NCBI RefSeq assembly: GCF_000712055.1
Contig: NZ_JOOA01000002.1
Span: forward strand, 310,001 to 374,000
Source: Ruminococcus sp. HUN007
GTDB lineage: Bacteria; Bacillota; Clostridia; Oscillospirales; Ruminococcaceae
Direction of reading: 5' to 3'
Length of the DNA: 64,000 bases
The notes under the pieces were generated by a model. That model did not search any database and was not told where the DNA came from. It saw nothing but the letters and a program-made list of their open reading frames with translations. A program made the position numbers and the translations under genes. This document shows positions 1-8,384 of the stretch, in pieces. The stretch's first letter is position 1. Each line of letters begins with the position of its first letter.

Positions 1-155
1 GCAGCTTCTTCCTTTGATGTTTCAGTCTGGCCCGCGGCGTTCTGGTTCGACGAATTGCCAGCCTTGCTTTCCCCTGCTCCCCCTGTGCCGCCTGCTGTGC
101 ATGATGTGAGCATAATTAAAGCACTAATAGCAGCAATGATCTTTGTGTACTTCAT
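1..155 (-). CDS. Lipoprotein, N-terminal part only (runs off the window)
   Basis: Reading leftward from an ATG at 153-155, the frame stays open to base 1. It encodes a short basic start (MKYTKIIAA), a hydrophobic stretch and a lipobox LTSC followed by a Gly/Ser/Asn/Gln-rich linker. This is the signal for lipid attachment to Cys and anchoring on the outer face of the membrane. A ribosome site AAGGAGAA lies just upstream of the ATG on the minus strand. The functional domain lies outside the window, so no role can be given. The promoter region contains the inverted repeat at 193-222 that recurs elsewhere in the window. Confidence 0.75.
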   Translation of the reverse strand, partial: MKYTKIIAAISALIMLTSCTAGGTGGAGESKAGNSSNQNAAGQTETSKEEA

Positions 156-192
156 AGTGTTTGTTCTCCTTATAATATGACGTCAGAATTAC

Positions 193-222
193 AGTAAACG
201 CAAAAATATTTATTCGTTTACT
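193..222. promoter_or_regulatory. Inverted repeat AGTAAACG-N14-CGTTTACT, putative operator
   Basis: A perfect 8-base inverted repeat with a 14-base A/T-rich spacer lies 38-67 bases upstream of the leftward lipoprotein start. The same arms with 14-15 base spacing recur at 9756-9790, 9868-9897 (imperfect) and 34211-34240, each in an upstream region. The spacing suits a dimeric regulator. The rest of the 156-495 gap is A+T-rich and holds only this site and the promoter of the next gene. Confidence 0.4.
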
Positions 223-433
223 ATAATTTCAAAATTTATGTTTTCAGTATATCACAGCATGGAATATTAATCAATATTGTCGCCGATATTTTAACCTTTT
301 TGTAAACTTCGCATAATAATATTATAATAAACCTAATCAGTCCCTTATCTGAATTTTAATAAATCAACACTTTCCTGTAACAGTGACAAATGTCACTACT
401 TTTATCATACCTTCTGAAAACGCTCCAATTCAA

Positions 434-462
434 TTGACATTGACTGTTCACAGTGCTATAAT
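434..462 (+). promoter_or_regulatory. Sigma-A-type promoter of the LRR-PEBP gene
   Basis: TTGACA at 434-439 and TATAAT at 457-462 are separated by 17 bases, a consensus vegetative promoter, and lie 34 bases upstream of the ATG at 496. A ribosome site TAGGAG is at 481-486. Confidence 0.75.
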
Positions 463-495
463 TTTAATATTATTTATGAATAGGAGCATTTTATA

Positions 496-2349
496 ATGAA
501 AAAATTAACTGCAGCAATCTTATCAGCATGTTTACTTTCGGCAGCCGTTTCTTCCGTACCGGATCAGACATTTGCCGCAAAGACAAAGGGTGATATCAAC
601 GGTGACGGAAAGGTCAATTCCACCGATCTTCTTTCAGCACTGAAATATTTAACAGGCGCCTCAGCTAACACTGATATCTCCTCACTTGATATGAACGGTG
701 ACGGAAAGATCAATATTATCGATTTCATCGATCTTAAAACAAAGATCGTTCCTGAAGCAAAACCTGAAACAAGTGATTTTGAAATAAAGAACGGTGTACT
801 TTTAAAATATAACGGAACGGACGAAATCGTAAAAATACCTGAAACAGTAACAGAGATCGCCGAACGTGCTTTCTGGAGCAACAGGAATATAGTAGCTGTA
901 TACATTCCGGGAACAGTAAAGAAGGTTGGAGACAGTGCTTTCTGGAGCTGTGATGCTCTGGAGTTTCTTGATATTGCTGAAGGCGTTGAACATATCGGAG
1001 ACTCACTTACATGGAGCTGCCCTTCATTAAAGGACGTTAATCTTCCTTCTACAATAAAGCTTTCTGCTGATCTTTCAGAAGGACAGCTAAATATTTTTGC
1101 AAACTGCCCGAAACTTAAAATACATCTTTCCGAAAGCGCAAAGGGAAAGAATACTGACAGCGAAAAAATTGCAAAAAACAGTAAGCAGGCCTCAGAATCA
1201 TGGGCAGATACTCCGTATGATTTCAAACCTGTAACTTACGTACCTGCCGACAGATCAAAGATGATAGTGCCGGGAGCATATGAATACGGAAAATTCAGCG
1301 AATTTACCATCCCGGAAGGAACAACAGAGATCGGTGCGAGAGCTTTCCAGTACTGCAAACAGCTTAAGAGCATTATCATTCCGGGCAGTGTAAAGTCGAT
1401 CGGCGTGGATGCCTTTGAATACTGTGAATCACTCACTGACGTATATATCAGTGAAGGCTGTGAAACTCTTGAGTACGGTTCATTCGCATACTGTAAAACT
1501 CTTAAAAACGTTACTCTTCCGGCAAGCATCACTTCAATACACAAAGGTGCTTTCGACCACAGCAAGGATTCTCTGACGATCCACTGCCCTAAGGGATCAT
1601 ATGCAGAAAAATACGCAAATGAAAACAAAATAAAACACGATAACAATGTATCCGGAAAACCGGAAACACCTGCAGTTACAACTACGCCTGCTGTAACTGC
1701 ACCTGCTGTTACAAAAGTTACACAGCCTGTAACTGCTTCCGGAACTGAGATTACAACTACAGCACCTGTAACAACAGTAAAATCTGAAACGACAACCACA
1801 GCAGCGGTCACAACAGTGTCAGCTGCAGCAGTTACAGCACCAGGGGTAACAACACAGGCAGTTACAACTACAGCCGTTTCTGCAGCAAAACCTTTCAGTA
1901 TAAAAACAGCAGCAAAGTTTGCAGTTACATCGAAGAATCTAAACGGAGGTGTATGGGATGACGTAATTTCAAACACATCCAGAGGAAAGAATGCCTCCCC
2001 TGAACTTTCATGGGCTCCTGTCGAAAACGCTTCATGCTATGCGATATACATGATCGACACATCTGCCGGCAACTGGATGCACTGGAAATCGAACGGCATA
2101 AAAGAAACAAGTCTTAAGCAGGGCTATGCAAAGAGAAACGAATATGTAGGTCCGTATCCGCCGTCAGGCACACATACCTATCAGATCTATGTTTTTGCAT
2201 TAAAGGATCCTGTTTCATCAATGCAGGGTAATTTTGATGATGAAAACGCAGGCATTGAAACACTTGCAAAGTCACTTGACAAAACCTCATCAGGTGAAGT
2301 CGGAAATATTATTTCATACGGTCATATTTCCGGTAAATTTTCACACTGA
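496..2349 (+). CDS. Secreted dockerin / BspA-like leucine-rich repeat / PEBP-domain protein
   Basis: This is a 617-residue secreted protein with an unusual domain set. Residues 1-27 are a signal peptide. Residues about 30-86 form a dockerin with two calcium-binding repeats (GDINGDGKVN and DMNGDGKINI), placed at the N-terminus rather than the usual C-terminus. Two blocks of BspA-type leucine-rich repeats follow (about 95-220 and 255-385), with the typical 'IPGTVKKVGDSAFWSC' pattern. A Thr/Val/Ala/Pro linker covers about 395-460. The last about 150 residues resemble the PEBP/YbhB-YbcL family: a 'SPELSW' element, a His-containing 'NWMHWK' element and 'GPYPPSGTHTY'. The dockerin should attach it to a cellulosome-like complex through a cohesin. 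LRR and PEBP suggest protein or ligand binding rather than a known glycosidase. Its precise role is unknown. Confidence 0.85.
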   Translation: MKKLTAAILSACLLSAAVSSVPDQTFAAKTKGDINGDGKVNSTDLLSALKYLTGASANTDISSLDMNGDGKINIIDFIDLKTKIVPEAKPETSDFEIKNGVLLKYNGTDEIVKIPETVTEIAERAFWSNRNIVAVYIPGTVKKVGDSAFWSCDALEFLDIAEGVEHIGDSLTWSCPSLKDVNLPSTIKLSADLSEGQLNIFANCPKLKIHLSESAKGKNTDSEKIAKNSKQASESWADTPYDFKPVTYVPADRSKMIVPGAYEYGKFSEFTIPEGTTEIGARAFQYCKQLKSIIIPGSVKSIGVDAFEYCESLTDVYISEGCETLEYGSFAYCKTLKNVTLPASITSIHKGAFDHSKDSLTIHCPKGSYAEKYANENKIKHDNNVSGKPETPAVTTTPAVTAPAVTKVTQPVTASGTEITTTAPVTTVKSETTTTAAVTTVSAAAVTAPGVTTQAVTTTAVSAAKPFSIKTAAKFAVTSKNLNGGVWDDVISNTSRGKNASPELSWAPVENASCYAIYMIDTSAGNWMHWKSNGIKETSLKQGYAKRNEYVGPYPPSGTHTYQIYVFALKDPVSSMQGNFDDENAGIETLAKSLDKTSSGEVGNIISYGHISGKFSH

Positions 2350-2390
2350 GAAATTACTGATCTGAACACGGTACAGTAAAATCTGATAAA

Positions 2391-2436
2391 AAAGCTGTGA
2401 GAGCTGAATAAAAGTTCTCACAGCTTTATTTTTTTG
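2391..2436 (+). terminator. Rho-independent terminator
   Basis: A 12-base stem AAAGCTGTGAGA / TCTCACAGCTTT with a 13-base loop is followed by a T-rich run, directly downstream of the LRR-PEBP gene. Confidence 0.85.
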
Positions 2437-2441
2437 TAGTC

Positions 2442-2470
2442 TTGAAAACCGCTCTTCATTGTGTTACAAT
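2442..2470 (+). promoter_or_regulatory. Promoter of the DUF3298-like lipoprotein gene
   Basis: TTGAAA at 2442-2447 and TACAAT at 2465-2470 with a 17-base spacer lie between the preceding terminator and the ATG at 2557. Confidence 0.6.
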
Positions 2471-2556
2471 TAATATGTGTGTAATAAGTTTTGGCGATTT
2501 CTATGTAATCACTACTATACGACAAGCAATACTATTTTTCTATGAAAGAGGCAAAT

Positions 2557-4021
2557 ATGAGTTTTATTAAGAAACACGTATCCTGTTTACTGGCGTCCAC
2601 ACTGCTTATCACAGCTTCGCTGTCACTCAGCAGCTGCTCATCAAATCAGGAGATCGTTGTAAAGCCTGATGGCAGTACAGATACTGCAGTCACCGGTGCA
2701 GCTGTAACAGTTACAGAAAAAGCAGAAATTACAGAACCGGCCGTTACTGAACCGGAGGAAAAACTTCCTGATCTGAGTACGGTAAAAGTAAAACCTGAAC
2801 AGACTGATGACGCAAAATATTCAACTGTTTCGGACTACGAAAGTTTTCTTACTGTCAGAGACGGATTTTATCAGTTGTCTTTTCTTGATGACAAGGAATT
2901 TGAAGATACGATAAACTCTGATATTAAAGAGGCATCGAAAAAGCTTAAGGCAGACTACGGCGAAGAATTTGCATATGAAGCTTCACGTTCCCACTCCAGA
3001 AACGTAGCACAGGCAGGCGGTATAATGGCCGATGTGATCATCAGAAACGGTTTTCTTTCCGTAATGCTTGAATATGGCTATTATGAGCCGTACGGAACTG
3101 ATCTCGCCGGCGGATACAGCAATCTCCTCAAAAACAAGAGAACGATATACTGTGGACCACGCCGTTACGCTCAATTACGAGCTTTCAACCAGAACAAAAA
3201 TAAACAGCATTACAGACCTTTTCTATAACGGCGCTGACTGGGAACAGGAACTTACATCTGCAGTCTACAAAGAATATCACGGTGATCCGTCATTTCTTCC
3301 TGAGGGTGCTCCGGAAATGTTCACTCTCGATTATTTTCTTGTTCCGACTGATGACGGTGACTACGCTGTTGTAAGATATAACAGTGAAGATCTTAACCTG
3401 AGCTACTGCGGTGACATGATCGCATCCCATTACCGTTCAATGAACGGCGTAGTCTCAGAGACAGCGGACAGAAATTATGAAATGTACACTCAGTCTTCAA
3501 TTGAGACCTGTCCGAACTGCGGATTTAATTATATTCATCTTCGTTTTGACACTTCACGTTTCTACAGCGATGATGAACTCATACAGATGAACCGAGAACT
3601 TGAAACTCTTTACGACCACGGCTTTATGGGAAGAGAAAACCACGAGTGCAATTCTCTTCGCTCAAACTACGGTACAGTAAGACAGTATAATCCTGAATCA
3701 AACAAGCGCAATTTCGGTATAGATCTCTGGAGCTACTCCGACAAGGAAAACAAGCTTTATTTCTTTGATCCGAATTCGTACGAAAGACTCGGAATCGAAC
3801 AGGTGATTGGCTGGAACTGGCGTGACTATGCTTCATCAGAAGATCCTGATACTCCTGACATAAGCACATTTGAACCTCATGCATTTGTTTCAGCAAGATA
3901 TGATAAATCCGAAGGCATCGTCATCGCTGAACTCACCGGATATTCTCCTACCTATCAGCGTGACATCATTGTTACTGCCAGGGTTCCTGCAGATGAAGCA
4001 AATGAGAATTATCTCGACTGA
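2557..4021 (+). CDS. DUF3298-like lipoprotein, frame broken once
   Basis: The first half (from 2557) starts with a lipoprotein signal ending LSSC, then a Thr/Glu/Val linker and an alpha/beta region. It runs into a stop at 3228. The second half continues in the next frame to 4021 with 'LNYELSTRTKINSITDLF', typical of DUF3298/RsiV-like domains. Removing one A from the A5 run at 3130-3134 joins them into a 487-residue protein. ATG 2557 is preferred over the ATG at 2542 because AAAGAGG lies 5 bases before it. The second half holds a 'CPNCG' pair. It is probably an extracellular membrane-anchored protein of unknown function. The break is probably a sequence error (see findings), but a real disruption cannot be excluded. 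Confidence 0.65.
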
Positions 4022-4033
4022 AAATAAACAAAA

Positions 4034-4083
4034 AAATACCGCCTGCCGGGATTCTATTAAGAAACCGGAAGGCGGTATTTTAT
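4034..4083. terminator. Bidirectional terminator
   Basis: A long GC-rich stem ATACCGCCT-CCGG / CCGG-AGGCGGTAT is flanked by an A run on the left and a T run on the right, so it can end both converging genes. Confidence 0.85.
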
Positions 4084-6087
4084 TTATGCAGCAAGCTTTG
4101 ATCTGAGAAGAATATAGTCTACTATATTGATCTTTCCGTCGTCGTTCGCATCAGCTGCTGTAAAGTTTACTTTGTATCCGTCGTCTGCAATTCCGAGGAT
4201 CTCTTTCTGAAGAATTATCAGATCTGTACTGTTTACTGAACCGTCTTCATTGATGTCGCCCTTTGTGATAACAGGTTCAGGAACTGTTGTTACAGGAACA
4301 GTAGTTTCTTCAGGAGTTGTCACGGTTGTTACTACTGTGGTAACAGCCTCTGTTGTCGTTACAGCTTCTGTGGTTGTAGCTTCAGTTGTAACCACTGTTG
4401 TAACAGGAGGTTCTGTCACCGGCTGAGCAAAAGGTGCTGATGGCTGAGCAGTAAAACCTGCACTCGGAACGCCCTTCTGAGCATATCTGAGATAATTCAT
4501 ATTTCCTGCCTGAGACTGTGCTGCGGAAGATGACTGGCAGTATCCCTTGACCTGATTTGCAGCAAGCGCCTTGTATCTGTAATTTGTACCCGGCTTCCAT
4601 GATGTGCCTGTTGCAGTACTGTTGCTGTCGCCGCCCTGCTTTGTTCTCTTGCAGTTTCCGAAAGTTGAACCTGTTTCTGTGTAGTGGCCGACAATTGAAA
4701 CCTTATCCCAGTCGCAGATAACATTTCCGCCGTTTTCATAAACACAGTTTTCAGCGAAAATATCACAGTCAGAGATTACTGTATATGCCATGCTGAATTT
4801 ATTTACATAGTTGTTAAGTGAGTGGAAGTAACCCCATCTCATAAGTCCGGGACCTCTTGTTTCACATCCGTTAAAGCTGTTTGAGATGAGTGACATGCGC
4901 GGGAATCCGCCGTATTTTGATTTGTTGCCTGCATTATCATCCGGATAACCAAGGATAAGACCGTATTTGTGTTCTCCGAATGAACAGTCTGAAACTGTAC
5001 AGTAGTCTGCGTCATAGCAGCATGCAAGGAATTTGTCCTCATCGACCTGCCCTGTCTTAGGTGCTTTACCGTGATTGCTGTGACCGGTAAATGTAACATG
5101 GTCAACCCAGATATTCTGTCCTGAACCAAAGTAGCAGACGATAGAGTCATTATGATTTGATTCCGCATCGTGACCCATTTCAAGGTTTTTAATAATGATA
5201 TTATTACCGACACCGCTGTTTGAAGAAGTGCAGAACTGGACGTTGAATGTCTTGTGAGCACCGTAGCTTCCTATAATAGTCTTGTTGCTGTGAACGTAAA
5301 TACGTCCGGCCTTGCACATATATCTCTGGCCGTTAAGATCAAGATTTGATACTTTGATCTCCTTTGTGATGACGATTGTTAGCGGTTCGTCTGAAGTTGC
5401 ATATTTCTTGAGTTCATCAAAGGATGAAGCTTCAACTGTCTTACCGAAAAGTCCGCCGATATCACTTGCTTTAGCCTTACCTGTGTTGTCGTTGTAGCAG
5501 AAGCCGGCAAAGCCCTGAAGTCCGTCGCAGTTAAGGAGCCAGTGCTGTGAAATATCGCCGGTGTATCCTGTAAGAGTGATACCTGAAGCTGTACGTGTGA
5601 GTGCAAGAGATGTGTCATTGTAGTTTACGATCTTGTAATTGAATCCGTTTCCGAGACGATCCTTGTTTACAGGGATCACATACCAGTGCTGACACTTTTC
5701 TGACTCACTTCCGTATACGATAACTCCTGTACCGTTCTTAACGGTATATTTGTCAGGGGTTATAATTCTTCCGGATTCTGCGTTGCAGATTTTGAAAAAT
5801 GATCCGTTCTGGTCTGTACCGACAAAATCGAAACGCCATGAACATGAAAGATTGTTTCCGAGTTCATTTGCCGCAAGTGGTGAACTGTCTGAAGTTCCTG
5901 TTTCGCTGAGTACAATTCCGTCATTTTCTGCTGAAACAATGTTCATAAGCTGTGCCGGATAATCTGCAGATACTGCTGAAACATGAACCGGTGCAGTCTG
6001 AACACTGAAAAGCGGCAGTAAATATGTGAGTATCACGGCGAAGCATACTGCACATACAGACATTAGCTTTGTCCTTAATTTTTTCAT
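4084..6087 (-). CDS. Secreted pectate lyase (PL1-type) with ricin-like module and C-terminal dockerin
   Basis: This is a 667-residue extracellular enzyme. Residues 1 to about 40 are a signal peptide. About 45-190 is a ricin/CBM13-like carbohydrate-binding region with 'QHWYV' and 'QHWLL' repeats. About 200-525 is a right-handed beta-helix with PL1 features ('NIIIKNLEM', 'NIWVDHVTF', 'DSIVCYFGSG'). A Thr/Val/Pro linker then leads to a dockerin (about 609-667: GDINEDGSVN and DANDDGKINI). The predicted role is calcium-dependent beta-elimination of pectin, tethered to a cellulosome. The exact substrate is not provable here. The start is an ATG with a GGAGGT ribosome site. It is transcribed alone, divergent from the next lipoprotein. 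Confidence 0.85.
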   Translation of the reverse strand: MKKLRTKLMSVCAVCFAVILTYLLPLFSVQTAPVHVSAVSADYPAQLMNIVSAENDGIVLSETGTSDSSPLAANELGNNLSCSWRFDFVGTDQNGSFFKICNAESGRIITPDKYTVKNGTGVIVYGSESEKCQHWYVIPVNKDRLGNGFNYKIVNYNDTSLALTRTASGITLTGYTGDISQHWLLNCDGLQGFAGFCYNDNTGKAKASDIGGLFGKTVEASSFDELKKYATSDEPLTIVITKEIKVSNLDLNGQRYMCKAGRIYVHSNKTIIGSYGAHKTFNVQFCTSSNSGVGNNIIIKNLEMGHDAESNHNDSIVCYFGSGQNIWVDHVTFTGHSNHGKAPKTGQVDEDKFLACCYDADYCTVSDCSFGEHKYGLILGYPDDNAGNKSKYGGFPRMSLISNSFNGCETRGPGLMRWGYFHSLNNYVNKFSMAYTVISDCDIFAENCVYENGGNVICDWDKVSIVGHYTETGSTFGNCKRTKQGGDSNSTATGTSWKPGTNYRYKALAANQVKGYCQSSSAAQSQAGNMNYLRYAQKGVPSAGFTAQPSAPFAQPVTEPPVTTVVTTEATTTEAVTTTEAVTTVVTTVTTPEETTVPVTTVPEPVITKGDINEDGSVNSTDLIILQKEILGIADDGYKVNFTAADANDDGKINIVDYILLRSKLAA

Positions 6088-6303
6088 TTAACTTTACCTC
6101 CGTTTACAGGTGTGAACTTATACTATAATTTTAACATACAAATGGCGTTTATTCAATAGTGTAAACGATTAATAACTGACTTATCATCTGATTTGTTCTT
6201 AAAATCATAATAATTTGTTCTCTTACCTTGAAAGCTATGTCTGAATATGCTATAATTTACTATGTATTCTTTACGGAAGCATTACAGTTAAGGAGAAAAT
6301 AAA

Positions 6304-7677
6304 TTGAAAAGAATCAATACGATCACTGCAGCTGTGCTTGCAGTGGCTGCTTTGTCTTTGTCAGCATGCAGCGGAACAAACAATGAAAATATTTCAGAAC
6401 CGGATAATAAAAATACTGTCACAGAAACCACAGAAATTCCTGCAGACTCCGGCGATGACAGCACCGATGATATCTTTCATGAAAAGGTATACGAACACAG
6501 CGTGGATTTTTTCGGACAGCTTGATGATGATTCAAAGCGTCAGACTGAACTTATAGCGTCTAAGCTTCCTGAACTTATCGGCGAGGCTTCATACATTCTG
6601 GTGAGCGATCTCGACGGAAACGGACGATGTGAACTCATACTTTCTGATCCGGGATTCAGAATTTTTGAAGTATCGGAAGGACGAGACAGTCTTGCCCAGA
6701 CAGTCTCGAAACAGGACGACTGCCCTTCCCTCTATCCTGTTACAGACAAACTGATCTGCACTGAAGAAAGCGGAAAAAGGCATTACATCTGGAGGTCAGT
6801 AAAAGAAGAGGAACAGGGCCGTATACGCGAAAGTGAAAAAGAGTATACATATGAAAACGGCATCCTCAGTGAAAGGATGCTCCGTTCAAGAGTATTTGAC
6901 AAATTCAGCAGCGTTTATACCGGGTATTATAACGCTGAAGGGGAACCTGACCGTGAAGGATATGCACGTGCAGTATCAGGTGTAATGTTCCGCAGCGGCT
7001 ACAGACTTTCACAGTGCAGTATCGGAATTCTCACTGCCTCTGATATAAAAAACACAGACAGTGAAAACCTGAAACAGCTTGTTGCAGAACTCAAAGGTTT
7101 CTTTAAAATATACGAACCAAAGGAAAAATATCAGTACACTGACCTTGAAGGCAAATGGATAAGAACGGGTGGATTCTCAGCCGGAGACCACTACTTTCAG
7201 TCAGGTGACAACGGACAGCTTGCACTTACAGTAAGCGGTGATTCCTATCAGTTCACAGGCGCCCTGCAAAGCGACACATCTCCTGTTTCATTCTGCCTCG
7301 GAGGAACTACCACAACTTCTCTCTGGTACGGCGATCTTACAGAAAACAACATTGTGAAAAATGCTTCTGTACGTATCGAAAGCGACGGAAAACTGATCCT
7401 TGAAGGAATAGTGCTTAACAGTGACGGTAATCCGGTGAACGCTGAATGGAGTTTTATGCGTGAAGGATCACCGGAACTTGAAAAGCAGATGAACGCAGCA
7501 CAGAACAGCGCAAGTCCTGAAAATGCACAGAACGAAGCTGCCGTAACTCCTGAGGCAGCGCAGAACAGTCAGGCTGTGATTCCGGAACCGATTCAGAACG
7601 AACAGACAGAAAATCCTGCGCAGGCTCAGAACCCGGAAGAACAGAACGTCAGTGATTCTGAAGGTTTTCTATGGTAA
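6304..7677 (+). CDS. Lipoprotein of unknown function with Ala/Gln/Asn-rich tail
   Basis: The start is a TTG at 6304, supported by AGGAG at 6291-6295 and by the absence of a usable ATG. The protein has 457 residues, with a lipoprotein signal ending LSAC at about residue 22. An acidic Ser/Thr linker follows. A region near residues 95-115 contains 'SDLDGNGRCELI', like the calcium-loop-like repeats in FG-GAP/VCBS proteins. A C-terminal tail repeats Ala-Gln-Asn with Pro/Glu (about 400-450). I do not recognise the central domain. The gene converges on the HAD gene and their 3' ends overlap by 29 bases. Confidence 0.75.
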   Translation: MKRINTITAAVLAVAALSLSACSGTNNENISEPDNKNTVTETTEIPADSGDDSTDDIFHEKVYEHSVDFFGQLDDDSKRQTELIASKLPELIGEASYILVSDLDGNGRCELILSDPGFRIFEVSEGRDSLAQTVSKQDDCPSLYPVTDKLICTEESGKRHYIWRSVKEEEQGRIRESEKEYTYENGILSERMLRSRVFDKFSSVYTGYYNAEGEPDREGYARAVSGVMFRSGYRLSQCSIGILTASDIKNTDSENLKQLVAELKGFFKIYEPKEKYQYTDLEGKWIRTGGFSAGDHYFQSGDNGQLALTVSGDSYQFTGALQSDTSPVSFCLGGTTTTSLWYGDLTENNIVKNASVRIESDGKLILEGIVLNSDGNPVNAEWSFMREGSPELEKQMNAAQNSASPENAQNEAAVTPEAAQNSQAVIPEPIQNEQTENPAQAQNPEEQNVSDSEGFLW

Positions 7678-8314
7678 GAAGTCCGATAATATCGTCAAGC
7701 CTGTCCACACAGGCATAAAGATACGGCTCAACCTCACTGTCCGGGCCGGTCATATCAGGAACCATAACTACTTTGCAGCCGGCTTTGCCGGCTGAAATTA
7801 TTCCGTTAGGTGCATCTTCAACCGCCATGCACTCTTCAGGCTGCAGACCAAGTTCTTTACATGCATACAGGTAAATATCCGGAGCCGGCTTTCCCTTTTC
7901 CACCATTGTTGCACTGATAAGCTTTGTAAAATAGTGCTTTATTCCGGCTTCATCAAGATATTTTTCAGTACGTGCCATATCAGACGCAGTGGCAACAGCC
8001 GCAGCAATGCCGTTCTCCTTAAGATAGCTTAAGATCCCGACTGCACCGGGTTTAAGTTCAATACCGGTTTCGGCAAGCCGGGCGTTCATAAGTTCCTTAC
8101 GCTTCTCCCTTACTTTTATGTAGTCAAAGTCTTCACCGAACCATTCACGGAATCTCTGCGGAGCGAATGGTCTTCCGAGGCTTCTTAAGGAAAGGACCTG
8201 TTCCTTTGTCATCTCATATCCGAATTCAGCCAGAGCTTTAGGCCAGAATTCCTGATAGTATTTTTCGGTATCTATAAGTGTACCGTCCATGTCAAAAATT
8301 ACTGCTTTTATCAA
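7649..8314 (-). CDS. HAD-superfamily phosphatase / beta-phosphoglucomutase-like
   Basis: This is a 221-residue cytoplasmic HAD subfamily IA hydrolase. Motif I is 'DMDGTLIDTE' (residues 8-17) with the nucleophile Asp8. Motif II Thr lies in 'VATASD', the motif III Lys in 'GKPAPD', and motif IV in 'AVEDAPNG'. The start is a TTG at 8314 preceded by AAAGGAGAG; the open frame extends further upstream but through a terminator hairpin, so longer starts are unlikely. The family includes beta-phosphoglucomutases and sugar-phosphate phosphatases. The sequence does not settle the substrate. Confidence 0.85.
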   Translation of the reverse strand: MIKAVIFDMDGTLIDTEKYYQEFWPKALAEFGYEMTKEQVLSLRSLGRPFAPQRFREWFGEDFDYIKVREKRKELMNARLAETGIELKPGAVGILSYLKENGIAAAVATASDMARTEKYLDEAGIKHYFTKLISATMVEKGKPAPDIYLYACKELGLQPEECMAVEDAPNGIISAGKAGCKVVMVPDMTGPDSEVEPYLYACVDRLDDIIGLLTIENLQNH

Positions 8315-8340
8315 GTGTAACTCTCCTTTATACGAAAATA

Positions 8341-8374
8341 CGGCATCCGGGATCATTAAAGAATCCGGATGCCG
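8341..8374 (-). terminator. Terminator downstream of the Met-rich gene
   Basis: A perfect 10-base stem CGGCATCCGG / CCGGATGCCG with a 14-base loop is followed on the minus strand by TATTTT. It lies between the Met-rich repeat gene and the HAD gene. A T-rich tail on the other side would also allow rightward termination. Confidence 0.7.
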
Positions 8375-8384
8375 TTTTATATAC

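Noticed and set aside
3130..3134. Programmed ribosomal frameshifting as the reason for the broken frames
   Set aside because: The nine sites lack a shared slippery heptamer and downstream structure, and occur in families not known to use frameshifting. They are simple homopolymers with one extra base.
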